Shown in pieces: positions 17,259 through 24,657 of a stretch of 42,664 nt of DNA. Both the position numbers and the translations under genes were made by a program. The stretch lies in the NCBI GenBank assembly GCA_947626825.1, contig CANQTM010000012.1, positions 1 to 42,664 on the forward strand. Reading direction: 5' to 3'. The stretch is from an uncultured Bacilli bacterium (GTDB lineage Bacteria; Bacillota_I; Bacilli_A; RFN20; CAG-631). Position 1 is the first letter of the stretch, and each line of letters begins with the position of its first letter. Below the pieces are notes generated by a model, which had not been told where the DNA came from, searched no databases, and saw nothing but the letters and a program-made list of their open reading frames with translations.

Positions 17259-17487
17259 CACGTAAAAAACAAGTTAATGGAAATAATTCGGGTAATTTCA
17301 GCGTTAACTTCAAAAATATCAAGTTTTTTAAATGTATCTGTTGCCTATTAAAATTTGAAAAAATTATTTATTTTTTATTAACGTTGGTGATAAATTTAAT
17401 TTATCAAAATCTATAGCTACAGATTTATTAAGTGCTAGTAATAAATCATTAGCATATAACTTAAATAGATGAAATGGTGCCTTACAA
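17259..17487. repeat. 13-bp inverted repeat TTGTAAGGCACCA / TGGTGCCTTACAA
   Basis: The arms at 17259-17271 and 17475-17487 are perfect inverted copies, GC-richer than the surroundings. The right arm lies inside the IS30-like coding remnant (it encodes the Cys-Lys-Ala-Pro of NCKAPF on the minus strand), so the pair may come from an inverted partial duplication rather than true element ends. Confidence 0.5.
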
Positions 17488-17540
17488 TTAAATATTTTTC
17501 GTGGATAAGAATTCACTTGACATAGATCTAAATTAGAAAT
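17364..17540 (-). pseudogene. C-terminal remnant of an IS30-family transposase
   Basis: Read on the minus strand from 17540 to the stop at 17366-17364, the frame encodes VNSYPRKIFNCKAPFHLF followed by about 30 residues. This matches the conserved C terminus of IS30-family integrases (N-N-R-P-R-K-x-L-x-x-K-T-P-x-E-x-F). An in-frame TAA precedes it, and the rest of the DDE domain is missing. Confidence 0.65.
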
Positions 17541-17602
17541 TTAAATAGGTGAAATTTTTAAAGAAAATAAAATATGGTGTGAATACTAACAAAATGCTCA
17601 TA

Positions 17603-17630
17603 AAAAAAACGTCGCATTATTAGTGCGACG
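17603..17630 (-). terminator. Terminator downstream of tRNA-Gly
   Basis: CGTCGCA (17610-17616) and TGCGACG (17624-17630) form a 7-bp GC-rich stem with a 7-nt loop, followed on the minus strand by eight T (17609-17602). Confidence 0.88.
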
Positions 17631-17641
17631 GTTCTAACAAT

Positions 17642-17715
17642 TGGAGCAAATGACGGGAATCGAACCCGCATAGTCAGCTTGGAAGGCTGAAGTTCTACCA
17701 CTGAACTACATTTGC
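17642..17715 (-). tRNA. tRNA-Gly (anticodon UCC)
   Basis: A 74-nt cloverleaf on the minus strand: acceptor GCAAATG/CATTTGC, D arm GTTC/GAAC, anticodon stem TCAGC/GCTGA with loop CTTCCAA (anticodon TCC), T loop TTCGATT, discriminator T and an encoded CCA at 17644-17642. Confidence 0.95.
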
Positions 17716-17733
17716 ATTTTTGTTTGCTTAGTT

Positions 17734-17762
17734 ATATTAACATATAGAAATTTTAATTTCAA
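17734..17762 (-). promoter_or_regulatory. Promoter of tRNA-Gly
   Basis: On the minus strand TTGAAA (17762-17757) and TAATAT (17739-17734) are 17 bp apart, 18 bp before the tRNA. Confidence 0.65.
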
Positions 17763-17822
17763 TATTTTTTTTAAAAATAAGGCATTAAAATAAATAATTT
17801 CTATATTAAAGGGGGATTATAC

Positions 17823-18656
17823 ATGTTAGATAGTGAAATATCATTAATTGAAAAATTAGAAAAAGATTATCAGAATAATGAATATGAAAATGGTTTAAAA
17901 TTAATTGAAGAAAATTTATCATTGATTAATAAAAAATATTATGAAATAACTAAATATAAAATTATTTTTCTTTTTAAAATTAATAAACTAATCGATGCAT
18001 TTGTCATTATTAAAGAAGAACTAAATGTTCCATATATTCCAAGAGATTTTGAAATATTTTTAAAAGAAATGCAAAAGAAAATATTTTATGAATTACATAA
18101 TAGTAATGATAAAAAACTTACAATTGATGATTTAGATAACATTGATAAATTATCTAATGATCAATTATCTGTTGTTATTCCATCATTAAAAAATTTTAAT
18201 TTATATGTTTTACTTGATAAAATTAAAACAATATTATTAAAAAAAGATATCACTAATCTAAATAAAACATTGATAATTGCTATTCTGACTGATTTTAAAA
18301 TAAACGAAAATTTTAATGTTTTAAAAGATGATGAAATTATATCTTTTAATCCGGTAGAGTTAAAAGATATTAGAGAATGTGATGATTTTAAATATTTGGC
18401 AAAAAAAATTGAAAAATGTATTGATTTGCCATTAAACATAAGTCAACTTGTCAATAGACTTACAATAATGTATTTAATGGACATATATCCTAAAAAATTA
18501 AATAATGAAGAAGTTGATGAATTGTTTTATGCTACATTAGATTTAGTTAATAAAATGTATAACATGTCAACAACATCAAATAACTCTATAGAAAAAACTT
18601 TAAAAAATAAAGACATAATTCAAGAAAAGTTAAATAAATTGTTAGAAACTATTTAA
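17823..18656 (+). CDS. Helical repeat protein of unknown function, upstream of trigger factor
   Basis: A 277-residue, hydrophilic, almost wholly helical protein with no signal peptide or membrane segment. The first ~75 residues look like TPR-type helix pairs (EKLEKDYQNNEYENGLKLIEENL), which recalls DUF3196-type proteins of Mollicutes relatives; I am not sure of that family. A strong ribosome site (AAAGGGGG) precedes the ATG. trigger factor follows after 65 bp with its own promoter. A scaffold or adaptor role is all the sequence suggests. Confidence 0.7.
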   Translation: MLDSEISLIEKLEKDYQNNEYENGLKLIEENLSLINKKYYEITKYKIIFLFKINKLIDAFVIIKEELNVPYIPRDFEIFLKEMQKKIFYELHNSNDKKLTIDDLDNIDKLSNDQLSVVIPSLKNFNLYVLLDKIKTILLKKDITNLNKTLIIAILTDFKINENFNVLKDDEIISFNPVELKDIRECDDFKYLAKKIEKCIDLPLNISQLVNRLTIMYLMDIYPKKLNNEEVDELFYATLDLVNKMYNMSTTSNNSIEKTLKNKDIIQEKLNKLLETI

Positions 18657-18680
18657 AAACAAAATTAATTATAGTATAAT
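18652..18680 (+). promoter_or_regulatory. Promoter of tig
   Basis: TTTAAA (18652-18657) and TATAAT (18675-18680) are 17 bp apart; the ribosome site AAGGAG lies at 18709-18714 before the tig ATG. The -35 overlaps the end of the upstream gene. Confidence 0.65.
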
Positions 18681-18721
18681 TAAACACGTTACAAATTTGT
18701 TATATAGTAAGGAGATACAAA

Positions 18722-20008
18722 ATGGAAATTAGAATTGAAAAACATGATGATTTGTTTGAAACACATTTTCATGCTACAGTAACAGGTAGTGAATGGACTG
18801 ATGCTCAAAATAAAGCTGAGGCCAAACTTGCAAAAGATGTTACAGTTAAAGGCTTTAGAAAAGGCATGGCACCACTTGTACTTGCTAGACAAAAACTTTC
18901 TCAAGCAGAAATTTTAAATGATGCTGCAGATAAAGCTGTTCAAAAGGCATTTAGAGAAATGATTGACAATCCAGAAGTTGATGTTATAATGCAACCTGAA
19001 TTAGTTGTATCAGATTTCTCAAAAGATAAACTATCTTTTTATTTTAAAGTTATATATCGACCAAAAGTAACTTTAGGTCAATATAAAAATATTGAAATTG
19101 CTAAAGAAGAAATCACAGTAACTGATGCAGATGTTGAAGAAGAAATTCAACAATTAGTTAATAAAAATGCTGAATTAGTTGTTTCTGAATTAAATTATAA
19201 GTCAGTTAACGGCGACACTGTTGTTATAGATTTTAAAGGTTATGTCGATGGTGAAGCATTTGATGGTGGCGAAGCATCATCATATGAATTAGAATTAGGT
19301 TCTCATTCATTTGTACCAGGTTTTGAAGAACAATTAGTTGGTGTTCAAACTAATGATGATAAAGAAGTTATTGTTACATTCCCTGAAAATTATGTGGCTG
19401 AACTTGCTTCAAAAGAAGCTACTTTTAGAGTTCATGTAAATGCTGTAAAAAGAAAAGTATATCCAAATGTAGATGATGATTTTGCAAAAGATTTAGATAT
19501 TGAAGGCGTTGATACTATTGATCAATTGAAAGAACATTTACGTAATAAAGTTAAAAATGATAAAACTTCTAAAGCAGAACAAGAATCATTTGAAAAATTA
19601 ATGACTATGATTTGTGATAGTTCAACTTTAGAATGTCATCAAAAGTTTTATGATGATGAAGCTAAAAGAATCAGTGATGATTTAAAAAATCGTATTGAAC
19701 AAAATGGTTTTGAATTAAAAGATTATTTAGCAATAATTAAAAAGACTGAAGAAGAATTCAATAATGAAGCTTTAGAAACAGCAAAGAAAAATTTAAAAAG
19801 AGCTTATGTTCTTGATGAAATTGCTAAAGTTGAAAAAATTGAAGTAAGTGATGAAGAATTTGAAAATCATTTATCTGAACTTGCCTCTAAATATAATCAA
19901 ACTGTTGATAATTTAAAAAAACAATTTGGTAATAGAATTGGTAGTTATAGATATCAAATGATTGAAAATAAAGTTATTGAATTCCTAAAAAATAACAATA
20001 ATATATAG
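18722..20008 (+). CDS. tig: Trigger factor, ribosome-associated chaperone and prolyl isomerase
   Basis: The 428-residue length is normal. The N-terminal domain carries the ribosome-docking signature GFRKGMAP (about 45-52). The FKBP-type isomerase domain spans about 150-235 (GDTVVIDFKGYVDGEAFDGG, then the GSHSFVPGFEEQLVG segment). The helical substrate-binding arms fill the C terminus. It binds near the exit tunnel and shields nascent chains. lon follows 31 bp later, a common tig-protease order; clpX, often between them, is absent here. Confidence 0.96.
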   Translation: MEIRIEKHDDLFETHFHATVTGSEWTDAQNKAEAKLAKDVTVKGFRKGMAPLVLARQKLSQAEILNDAADKAVQKAFREMIDNPEVDVIMQPELVVSDFSKDKLSFYFKVIYRPKVTLGQYKNIEIAKEEITVTDADVEEEIQQLVNKNAELVVSELNYKSVNGDTVVIDFKGYVDGEAFDGGEASSYELELGSHSFVPGFEEQLVGVQTNDDKEVIVTFPENYVAELASKEATFRVHVNAVKRKVYPNVDDDFAKDLDIEGVDTIDQLKEHLRNKVKNDKTSKAEQESFEKLMTMICDSSTLECHQKFYDDEAKRISDDLKNRIEQNGFELKDYLAIIKKTEEEFNNEALETAKKNLKRAYVLDEIAKVEKIEVSDEEFENHLSELASKYNQTVDNLKKQFGNRIGSYRYQMIENKVIEFLKNNNNI

Positions 20009-20039
20009 TAGTATTTAAATTTTGAAAGGAGGTTATTAT

Positions 20040-22394
20040 ATGGATAATGCAGAAAATGATAAAAAAGTTGAAAGATGTTATCCAATAGTTGCCACTAAAG
20101 GTGTTGCTTTATTTCCTAAAAATGAAATTTCAATTGAAGCAGGTCGTGTTTTCTCAAAACTTGCTATTAAAAAATCATATGAATCATTTGATTCATTTAT
20201 TTTAGTTGTTCCACAAAAAAGTCCTTTTAGTGATGTTTTGTCACTTGATAATCTAAGCCCTATTGGTACAATAGCTAAATTAAAAGCTTATAAAAGTTTT
20301 GAAAATGGTTTAATTAAGGCATCTGTTGTTGGAATGAGACGTGCAAAGTTGCTAAATATTAGTTGTGAAGATGGTATATATTTTGGCGATTTTGAATTTG
20401 TTGATGATATTATGCCATCATCAGAAACAGAAGAAGCTTATGTTCGTCTTGCCGCTAAAGCAATGGAATCTTTTTTAAGTGTTCATCCTAATTTAAAAAA
20501 GGGCATGGGTGAATATCTTTATAAAAGTGTTGATGCAAGTGAACTTTCTGATTTGTTATGTCAAATTGTTATTAAAGATGCTGATAAACAATTTGAATTA
20601 TTAAATGAATTGCATGTTGAAAAAAGACTTGAAGAATGCATCAGTGCCATTGATAATGAAAAAAATATAGATCGTATTGAAAGTGAAATTTCTGAAAAGG
20701 TTCGTAAAAAATTAGATGCTAATCAAAGAGAATATATTCTAAGAGAAAAATTAAGAACAATTAAAGAAGAATTAGGCGATGTAACTCCAACTGATAAAGA
20801 TTGTGATGAGTTACGCGAACTTGTTAATAAAAATCCATATCCTGATTATGTAAAAGCCAAGGCACTTACAGAAATTAAAAGACTTGAACTAATGAGTAGT
20901 TCTGGTCCTGAATATTCTATGGAAAAAACATATATTGATTGGTTATTACAAATCCCTTGGTATGAAAGAACAAATGATACAGCAGATATAAATCAAGTAG
21001 AAAAAATTTTAAATGAAGACCATTATGGCCTTGAAAAGATTAAAGAAAGAATATTGGAATATTTAGCTGTTAAGACAGTTACTAATTCACTAAAAGCTCC
21101 AATTATTTGTTTTGCTGGCCCTCCAGGAGTTGGTAAAACGTCATTAGCAAAATCAATTGCAAGAGCTCTTGATCGTAAATTTGTCAAAATGTCCTTAGGT
21201 GGTCTAAAAGATGAATCTGAAATTCGTGGTCATCGTAGAACATACCTTGGATCTTTACCAGGAAGAATCATTCAAAATATGAAAAAAGCCGGAGTAGTTA
21301 ATCCTGTTTTCTTACTTGATGAAATAGATAAAATGGGTGCAGATTATAAAGGCGATCCAACAAGTGCAATGCTTGAACTTTTAGATCCAGAACAAAATAA
21401 ATATTTTACAGATAATTATATTGAAGAACCTTATGATTTATCAAATGTATTATTTATTTGTACTGCAAATTATCTTGAAAATATTCCAGCACCATTAATT
21501 GATAGATTAGAAATTATTAATGTTTCATCATATACTGAAATTGAAAAAGTAAATATTGCTATGAGACATTTAGTTGCTAAACAATTAATTGCCCATGGAC
21601 TTGAAGATGAAGGCATTGTTTTCTATGAAGATGCATTAATGTATATTATTAGATATTATACAAGAGAATCAGGTGTTCGTGAACTTGAAAGATATATTGC
21701 CAAAATATGTCGTAAATTATGTATAAGAAAACTTAAAAATAATGACCATGTTTTAGATATTAAAGATGTCACTGTAAATATTGTTAAAGATTTTTTAGGT
21801 AAAGAAATCTTTGATTTTTCAAAAAAAGAAAAAGAAGATCAAGTAGGTGTTGTAACAGGCCTTGCATATACTCAATATGGTGGTGATATTTTACCAATTG
21901 AAGTTAACTATTTTTCTGGTAAAGGTGCTTTGATTTTAACAGGAAAACTTGGCGATGTTATGAAAGAATCAGCTTCAATTGCTTTTGATTATGTAAAAGC
22001 TAATGCTGAAAAATATGAAATTGATACATCATTATTTGATAAAATAGATGTACATATTCATGTTCCTGAAGGTGCTGTTCCAAAAGATGGACCTTCAGCA
22101 GGTATTACTTTAACTACAGCAATTGTTTCTGTTTTATCTAATCGTAGTGTACGTTCAGATTTAGCTATGACTGGTGAAGTTACATTAAGAGGTAACGTTT
22201 TACCAATAGGTGGTTTAAAAGAAAAATCAATTAGTGCTCATCGCTCAGGCATTAAGACAGTCATCATTCCAAAAGATAATGAAAAAGATTTAGATGAATT
22301 ACCACAAATTATTAAAGATGAGGTAAAGTTTATTCCAGTATCTCGCATGGATGAAGTTTTGGATATAGCTTTAAATCCTAAATATGTTTCTTAA
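20040..22394 (+). CDS. lon: ATP-dependent protease Lon (LonA)
   Basis: The start is the ATG at 20040, set by AGGAGG at 20027-20032; the in-frame TTG at 20022 overlaps that site. The product is 784 residues. An N-terminal substrate domain (about 10-205, YPIVATKGVALFPKN) and coiled coil precede the AAA+ module: Walker A GPPGVGKTS (360-368), Walker B VFLLDEIDKM, and the sensor/arginine region. The C-terminal protease domain has the catalytic Ser 686 in KDGPSAG and Lys 729 in GGLKEKS. It degrades damaged and short-lived regulatory proteins. Its last codons overlap engB by 11 bp, as lonA and ysxC abut in Bacillus. Confidence 0.97.
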   Translation: MDNAENDKKVERCYPIVATKGVALFPKNEISIEAGRVFSKLAIKKSYESFDSFILVVPQKSPFSDVLSLDNLSPIGTIAKLKAYKSFENGLIKASVVGMRRAKLLNISCEDGIYFGDFEFVDDIMPSSETEEAYVRLAAKAMESFLSVHPNLKKGMGEYLYKSVDASELSDLLCQIVIKDADKQFELLNELHVEKRLEECISAIDNEKNIDRIESEISEKVRKKLDANQREYILREKLRTIKEELGDVTPTDKDCDELRELVNKNPYPDYVKAKALTEIKRLELMSSSGPEYSMEKTYIDWLLQIPWYERTNDTADINQVEKILNEDHYGLEKIKERILEYLAVKTVTNSLKAPIICFAGPPGVGKTSLAKSIARALDRKFVKMSLGGLKDESEIRGHRRTYLGSLPGRIIQNMKKAGVVNPVFLLDEIDKMGADYKGDPTSAMLELLDPEQNKYFTDNYIEEPYDLSNVLFICTANYLENIPAPLIDRLEIINVSSYTEIEKVNIAMRHLVAKQLIAHGLEDEGIVFYEDALMYIIRYYTRESGVRELERYIAKICRKLCIRKLKNNDHVLDIKDVTVNIVKDFLGKEIFDFSKKEKEDQVGVVTGLAYTQYGGDILPIEVNYFSGKGALILTGKLGDVMKESASIAFDYVKANAEKYEIDTSLFDKIDVHIHVPEGAVPKDGPSAGITLTTAIVSVLSNRSVRSDLAMTGEVTLRGNVLPIGGLKEKSISAHRSGIKTVIIPKDNEKDLDELPQIIKDEVKFIPVSRMDEVLDIALNPKYVS

Positions 22395-22980
22395 AAATGT
22401 TAAATATGTAACATCAGCTCCATCTAAAGAATTTTGGTTAGATTCTGATCGTAAAGAAATATGTATTTTAGGCCGTAGCAATGTTGGTAAGTCGACATTT
22501 ATAAATAAAATTACCAATAACAATTCTATGGCTAAGGTTTCTAAAGTTCCTGGATATACAAAATATCTTAACTTTTTTGATGTTAATGGAAGTTTTTATT
22601 TAGTTGATACCCCAGGTTATGGCTATGCAAAAGCTTCATATAAAAGAGATGAATCATTTTATAAAATGATGGATGAATATTTGGAATCAAGAAAAAATTT
22701 AGTTGGTGCTATTGTTTTAATTGATGCCAAAGTTAGTTTTACAAAAGATGATATTATGTTAATTGATATATTACATAATTATCAAATACCTTTACAAATT
22801 ATTGTTTCCAAAACTGATAAAAGCAATCAATCTTTAAAATCTAAATTAAAAAGAGATGCCAAAAATATTTTACTTGAAGAAGAATATAATAACTTATTAT
22901 TTTATTCTTCATTAGATTTAAAAACAGTTGAAAAAGTAGTGATTCAAATATTAAATATGTATAAAGTGTCTGAAGTTTAA
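22384..22980 (+). CDS. engB: Ribosome-biogenesis GTPase EngB (YsxC/YihA)
   Basis: A 198-residue TRAFAC GTPase. The G1 motif GRSNVGKST is at about 31-39, followed by SKVPGYTKYLNFF (switch I), DTPGYGYA (G3), SKTD (G4) and YSSLD (G5). EngB is essential for 50S maturation in Bacillus. The ATG overlaps lon by 11 bp, so translation is probably coupled. A terminator begins inside its last codons. Confidence 0.96.
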   Translation: MFLKNVKYVTSAPSKEFWLDSDRKEICILGRSNVGKSTFINKITNNNSMAKVSKVPGYTKYLNFFDVNGSFYLVDTPGYGYAKASYKRDESFYKMMDEYLESRKNLVGAIVLIDAKVSFTKDDIMLIDILHNYQIPLQIIVSKTDKSNQSLKSKLKRDAKNILLEEEYNNLLFYSSLDLKTVEKVVIQILNMYKVSEV

Positions 22981-22997
22981 CTTTAGGCATTTTTTTA
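22967..22997 (+). terminator. Terminator of the tig-lon-engB region
   Basis: TGTCTGAA (22967-22974) pairs with TTTAGGCA (22982-22989), an 8-bp stem with two G-U pairs and a 7-nt loop, followed by T8. The engB stop TAA is in the loop. Confidence 0.75.
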
Positions 22998-23047
22998 TTC
23001 TAAATTTATATTTAATGACATATTATTAATTGAGGAAGTGGATATTT

Positions 23048-23641
23048 ATGCAAACAATAACTATAGAAAAGGTTATAAAATTTGATAATGTTATTGATTC
23101 AATTGATAATGTAGTTGTTAATAATGATTTAAAATACGATTTATTAGATGGAAATAGTCATATTAAAGGAACAATTAAATTAAGTGGTTGTGTTAATACC
23201 ATTTTAGGTCAAAAAGAATTTAATGAAGATGTCGATGTAGATATATATACTCCAGATGATCAAAAACTTGATGAAAATAATTTTAAGATGACAATTAAAG
23301 ATTATTCATATATGGTTAATCAGCAAAATTTAATTGTTTATATTGTTTTAAATTTAGATGGATTAGTTACTAATGATGAATCTAGTTTAAAAAATAGTGA
23401 TGGGATTATTGAAGATATCAATAATTTAAATGAAATTAATGAAGAAAGTCTAGATAATATTAATGATAATGACATTCGAGAAGAAATGACATTAGCAAAT
23501 ATTAAAGATAATGAAAAAATAGATTGTAAAGTAAATATTAAAGATAATAATGAAAATGAAAAAATTAGTACAAATTGGGCAAAAGATTTATTTAAATTAT
23601 CCGATAATTATACAACATTTATGAAGATTCATTTAGATTAA
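23048..23641 (+). CDS. Short SpoVID-like spore morphogenesis protein
   Basis: The start at 23048 is set by GAGGAAG (23032-23038). The 197-residue protein has an N-terminal beta-rich domain (2-105) resembling the N domain of SpoVID: an acidic first strand, the IKGTIKLSGCV strand in place of the SpoVID RGSLELTGEY strand, then the DVDIYTPDD/FKMTIKDYSYMV pair. An acidic Asn/Glu linker (about 115-170) follows, and a conserved-looking tail TNWAKDLFKLSDNYTTFMKI. SpoVID of Bacillus drives encasement of the spore by coat and is about 575 residues with a terminal LysM; here the LysM is missing. The gene order lon-engB-spoVID-ysxE supports the call. An alternative is a YceD/DUF177 protein, but no rpmF follows. 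Confidence 0.6.
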   Translation: MQTITIEKVIKFDNVIDSIDNVVVNNDLKYDLLDGNSHIKGTIKLSGCVNTILGQKEFNEDVDVDIYTPDDQKLDENNFKMTIKDYSYMVNQQNLIVYIVLNLDGLVTNDESSLKNSDGIIEDINNLNEINEESLDNINDNDIREEMTLANIKDNEKIDCKVNIKDNNENEKISTNWAKDLFKLSDNYTTFMKIHLD

Positions 23642-23642
23642 T

Positions 23643-24566
23643 GTGAAACAGACTATTAAAACTTTGTATAATATTGATGCGGAAGCATTAATTAAATATA
23701 CAGATAAGGTTTATAAAATAAAAGATAATAAAAACCAAGAATATTGTTTAAAATATGTCGATAATTTAAGTAATAATTCCTTAGTTGAAAAAGTTCAAAT
23801 GCTTAATTTAGCTGATTCATTTGTCATGCCAATTAAAACTTGTATTCGTTCACCACAAGGTCAAAAAGATAATAAATTATTCTATCTTAGTGAATGGATA
23901 GAAGATGATTTGATTGAAAGTAAAGATTTAAAAGTAAAATATTATCTATTACAACTTGGAAAATTACATTTTAAATCAAGTTATACATTAAATGTTTCTG
24001 CATCATATTTTAATGAAATAACAATGCAAATTGAAGAAGATATTGAAGAATGTTATCAAAAATATGAAAAAATAATGTATATTATTGAAAGAAAAGAATA
24101 TCAAAGTCCATTTGAATGGTATTTTATTAATCATTTTCTTGATATAATAGCAAGTTTAGATAAAAGTAGAGCACATTTAAATAAACTAAAAGAATTAATT
24201 AAAGATAAATCAACATTAAGACAGGTTGTAACGCATCGTAATTTCTCATATGACCATGTCTTTATTAGTAAAGATAAAATAATTGGCAATGACAAAATGA
24301 AATTATCATCACCAATTGTAGATCTTAAACAATTATTTGATAAAATTGAATATGGTCAAATAGATATTTCTGGCATGTTAGATGAATATTTTAAAAATAT
24401 GTCTTTAGAGGATTATGAAAAAGAATGGTTATTATGTCTTTTATTTATTCCATTAACATTAAAAATAAATATAAATGATTTTCTAAATTTAAAAAATATG
24501 ATGATGGTTTTGTTTCGTTATCGTAGTGTATGTGAAGTAGAAAATAAAATTTCCAAAAATAGTTAA
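23643..24566 (+). CDS. YsxE/CotS-like spore coat protein with aminoglycoside phosphotransferase fold
   Basis: A 307-residue protein with a GTG start 1 bp after the upstream stop, so translation is coupled. It has a kinase-like small lobe (YKIKDNKNQEYCLKYV, like the lysine strand of APH kinases), a middle hinge (FYLSEWIED), a helical insert, and a degraded catalytic loop VTHRNFSYDHVFIS with ASSIVD-like SSPIVDLKQLF in the place of the metal motif. That matches the CotS/YutH/YsxE coat family, whose catalytic residues are often lost. In Bacillus ysxE follows spoVID, as here. A coat structural role is likelier than kinase activity. Confidence 0.65.
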   Translation: MKQTIKTLYNIDAEALIKYTDKVYKIKDNKNQEYCLKYVDNLSNNSLVEKVQMLNLADSFVMPIKTCIRSPQGQKDNKLFYLSEWIEDDLIESKDLKVKYYLLQLGKLHFKSSYTLNVSASYFNEITMQIEEDIEECYQKYEKIMYIIERKEYQSPFEWYFINHFLDIIASLDKSRAHLNKLKELIKDKSTLRQVVTHRNFSYDHVFISKDKIIGNDKMKLSSPIVDLKQLFDKIEYGQIDISGMLDEYFKNMSLEDYEKEWLLCLLFIPLTLKININDFLNLKNMMMVLFRYRSVCEVENKISKNS

Positions 24567-24611
24567 GAATATCGATTCATTGATTTCACTATTTTTTTAC
24601 AATATATTGGT

Positions 24612-24654
24612 AATAAAAAGAATGTTCACACATTAATATGAACATTCTTTTTTT
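24612..24654. terminator. Strong bidirectional terminator at the left end of the conflict island
   Basis: AAAAAGAATGTTC (24615-24627) pairs perfectly with GAACATTCTTTTT (24640-24652); one more A-T pair extends it to 14 bp with a 10-nt loop. T runs follow on both strands. It separates the spoVID-ysxE pair from the convergent HD-RyR-SLOG gene. Confidence 0.9.
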
Positions 24655-24657
24655 AAC

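Larger units (their letters stand above)
16914..17600. other. Decayed intergenic region between the two tRNA genes
   Basis: About 690 bp with no intact gene. It holds the IS30 transposase tail on the minus strand (17364-17540) and a 13-bp inverted repeat (17259-17271 and 17475-17487). The rest is AT-rich with many stops in all frames. An unrecognised plus-strand open stretch at about 17210-17410 has no ribosome site. tRNA genes are frequent insertion neighbourhoods, so this is probably a graveyard of mobile DNA. Confidence 0.6.

Noticed and set aside
17210-17410. Plus-strand open stretch encoding a basic peptide in the inter-tRNA region
   Set aside because: No start codon with a ribosome site and no recognised domain; probably decayed mobile DNA.
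23048-23641. YceD/DUF177 protein linked to rpmF
   Set aside because: No rpmF follows, and the lon-engB-[x]-YsxE-like order favours SpoVID; kept as an alternative.
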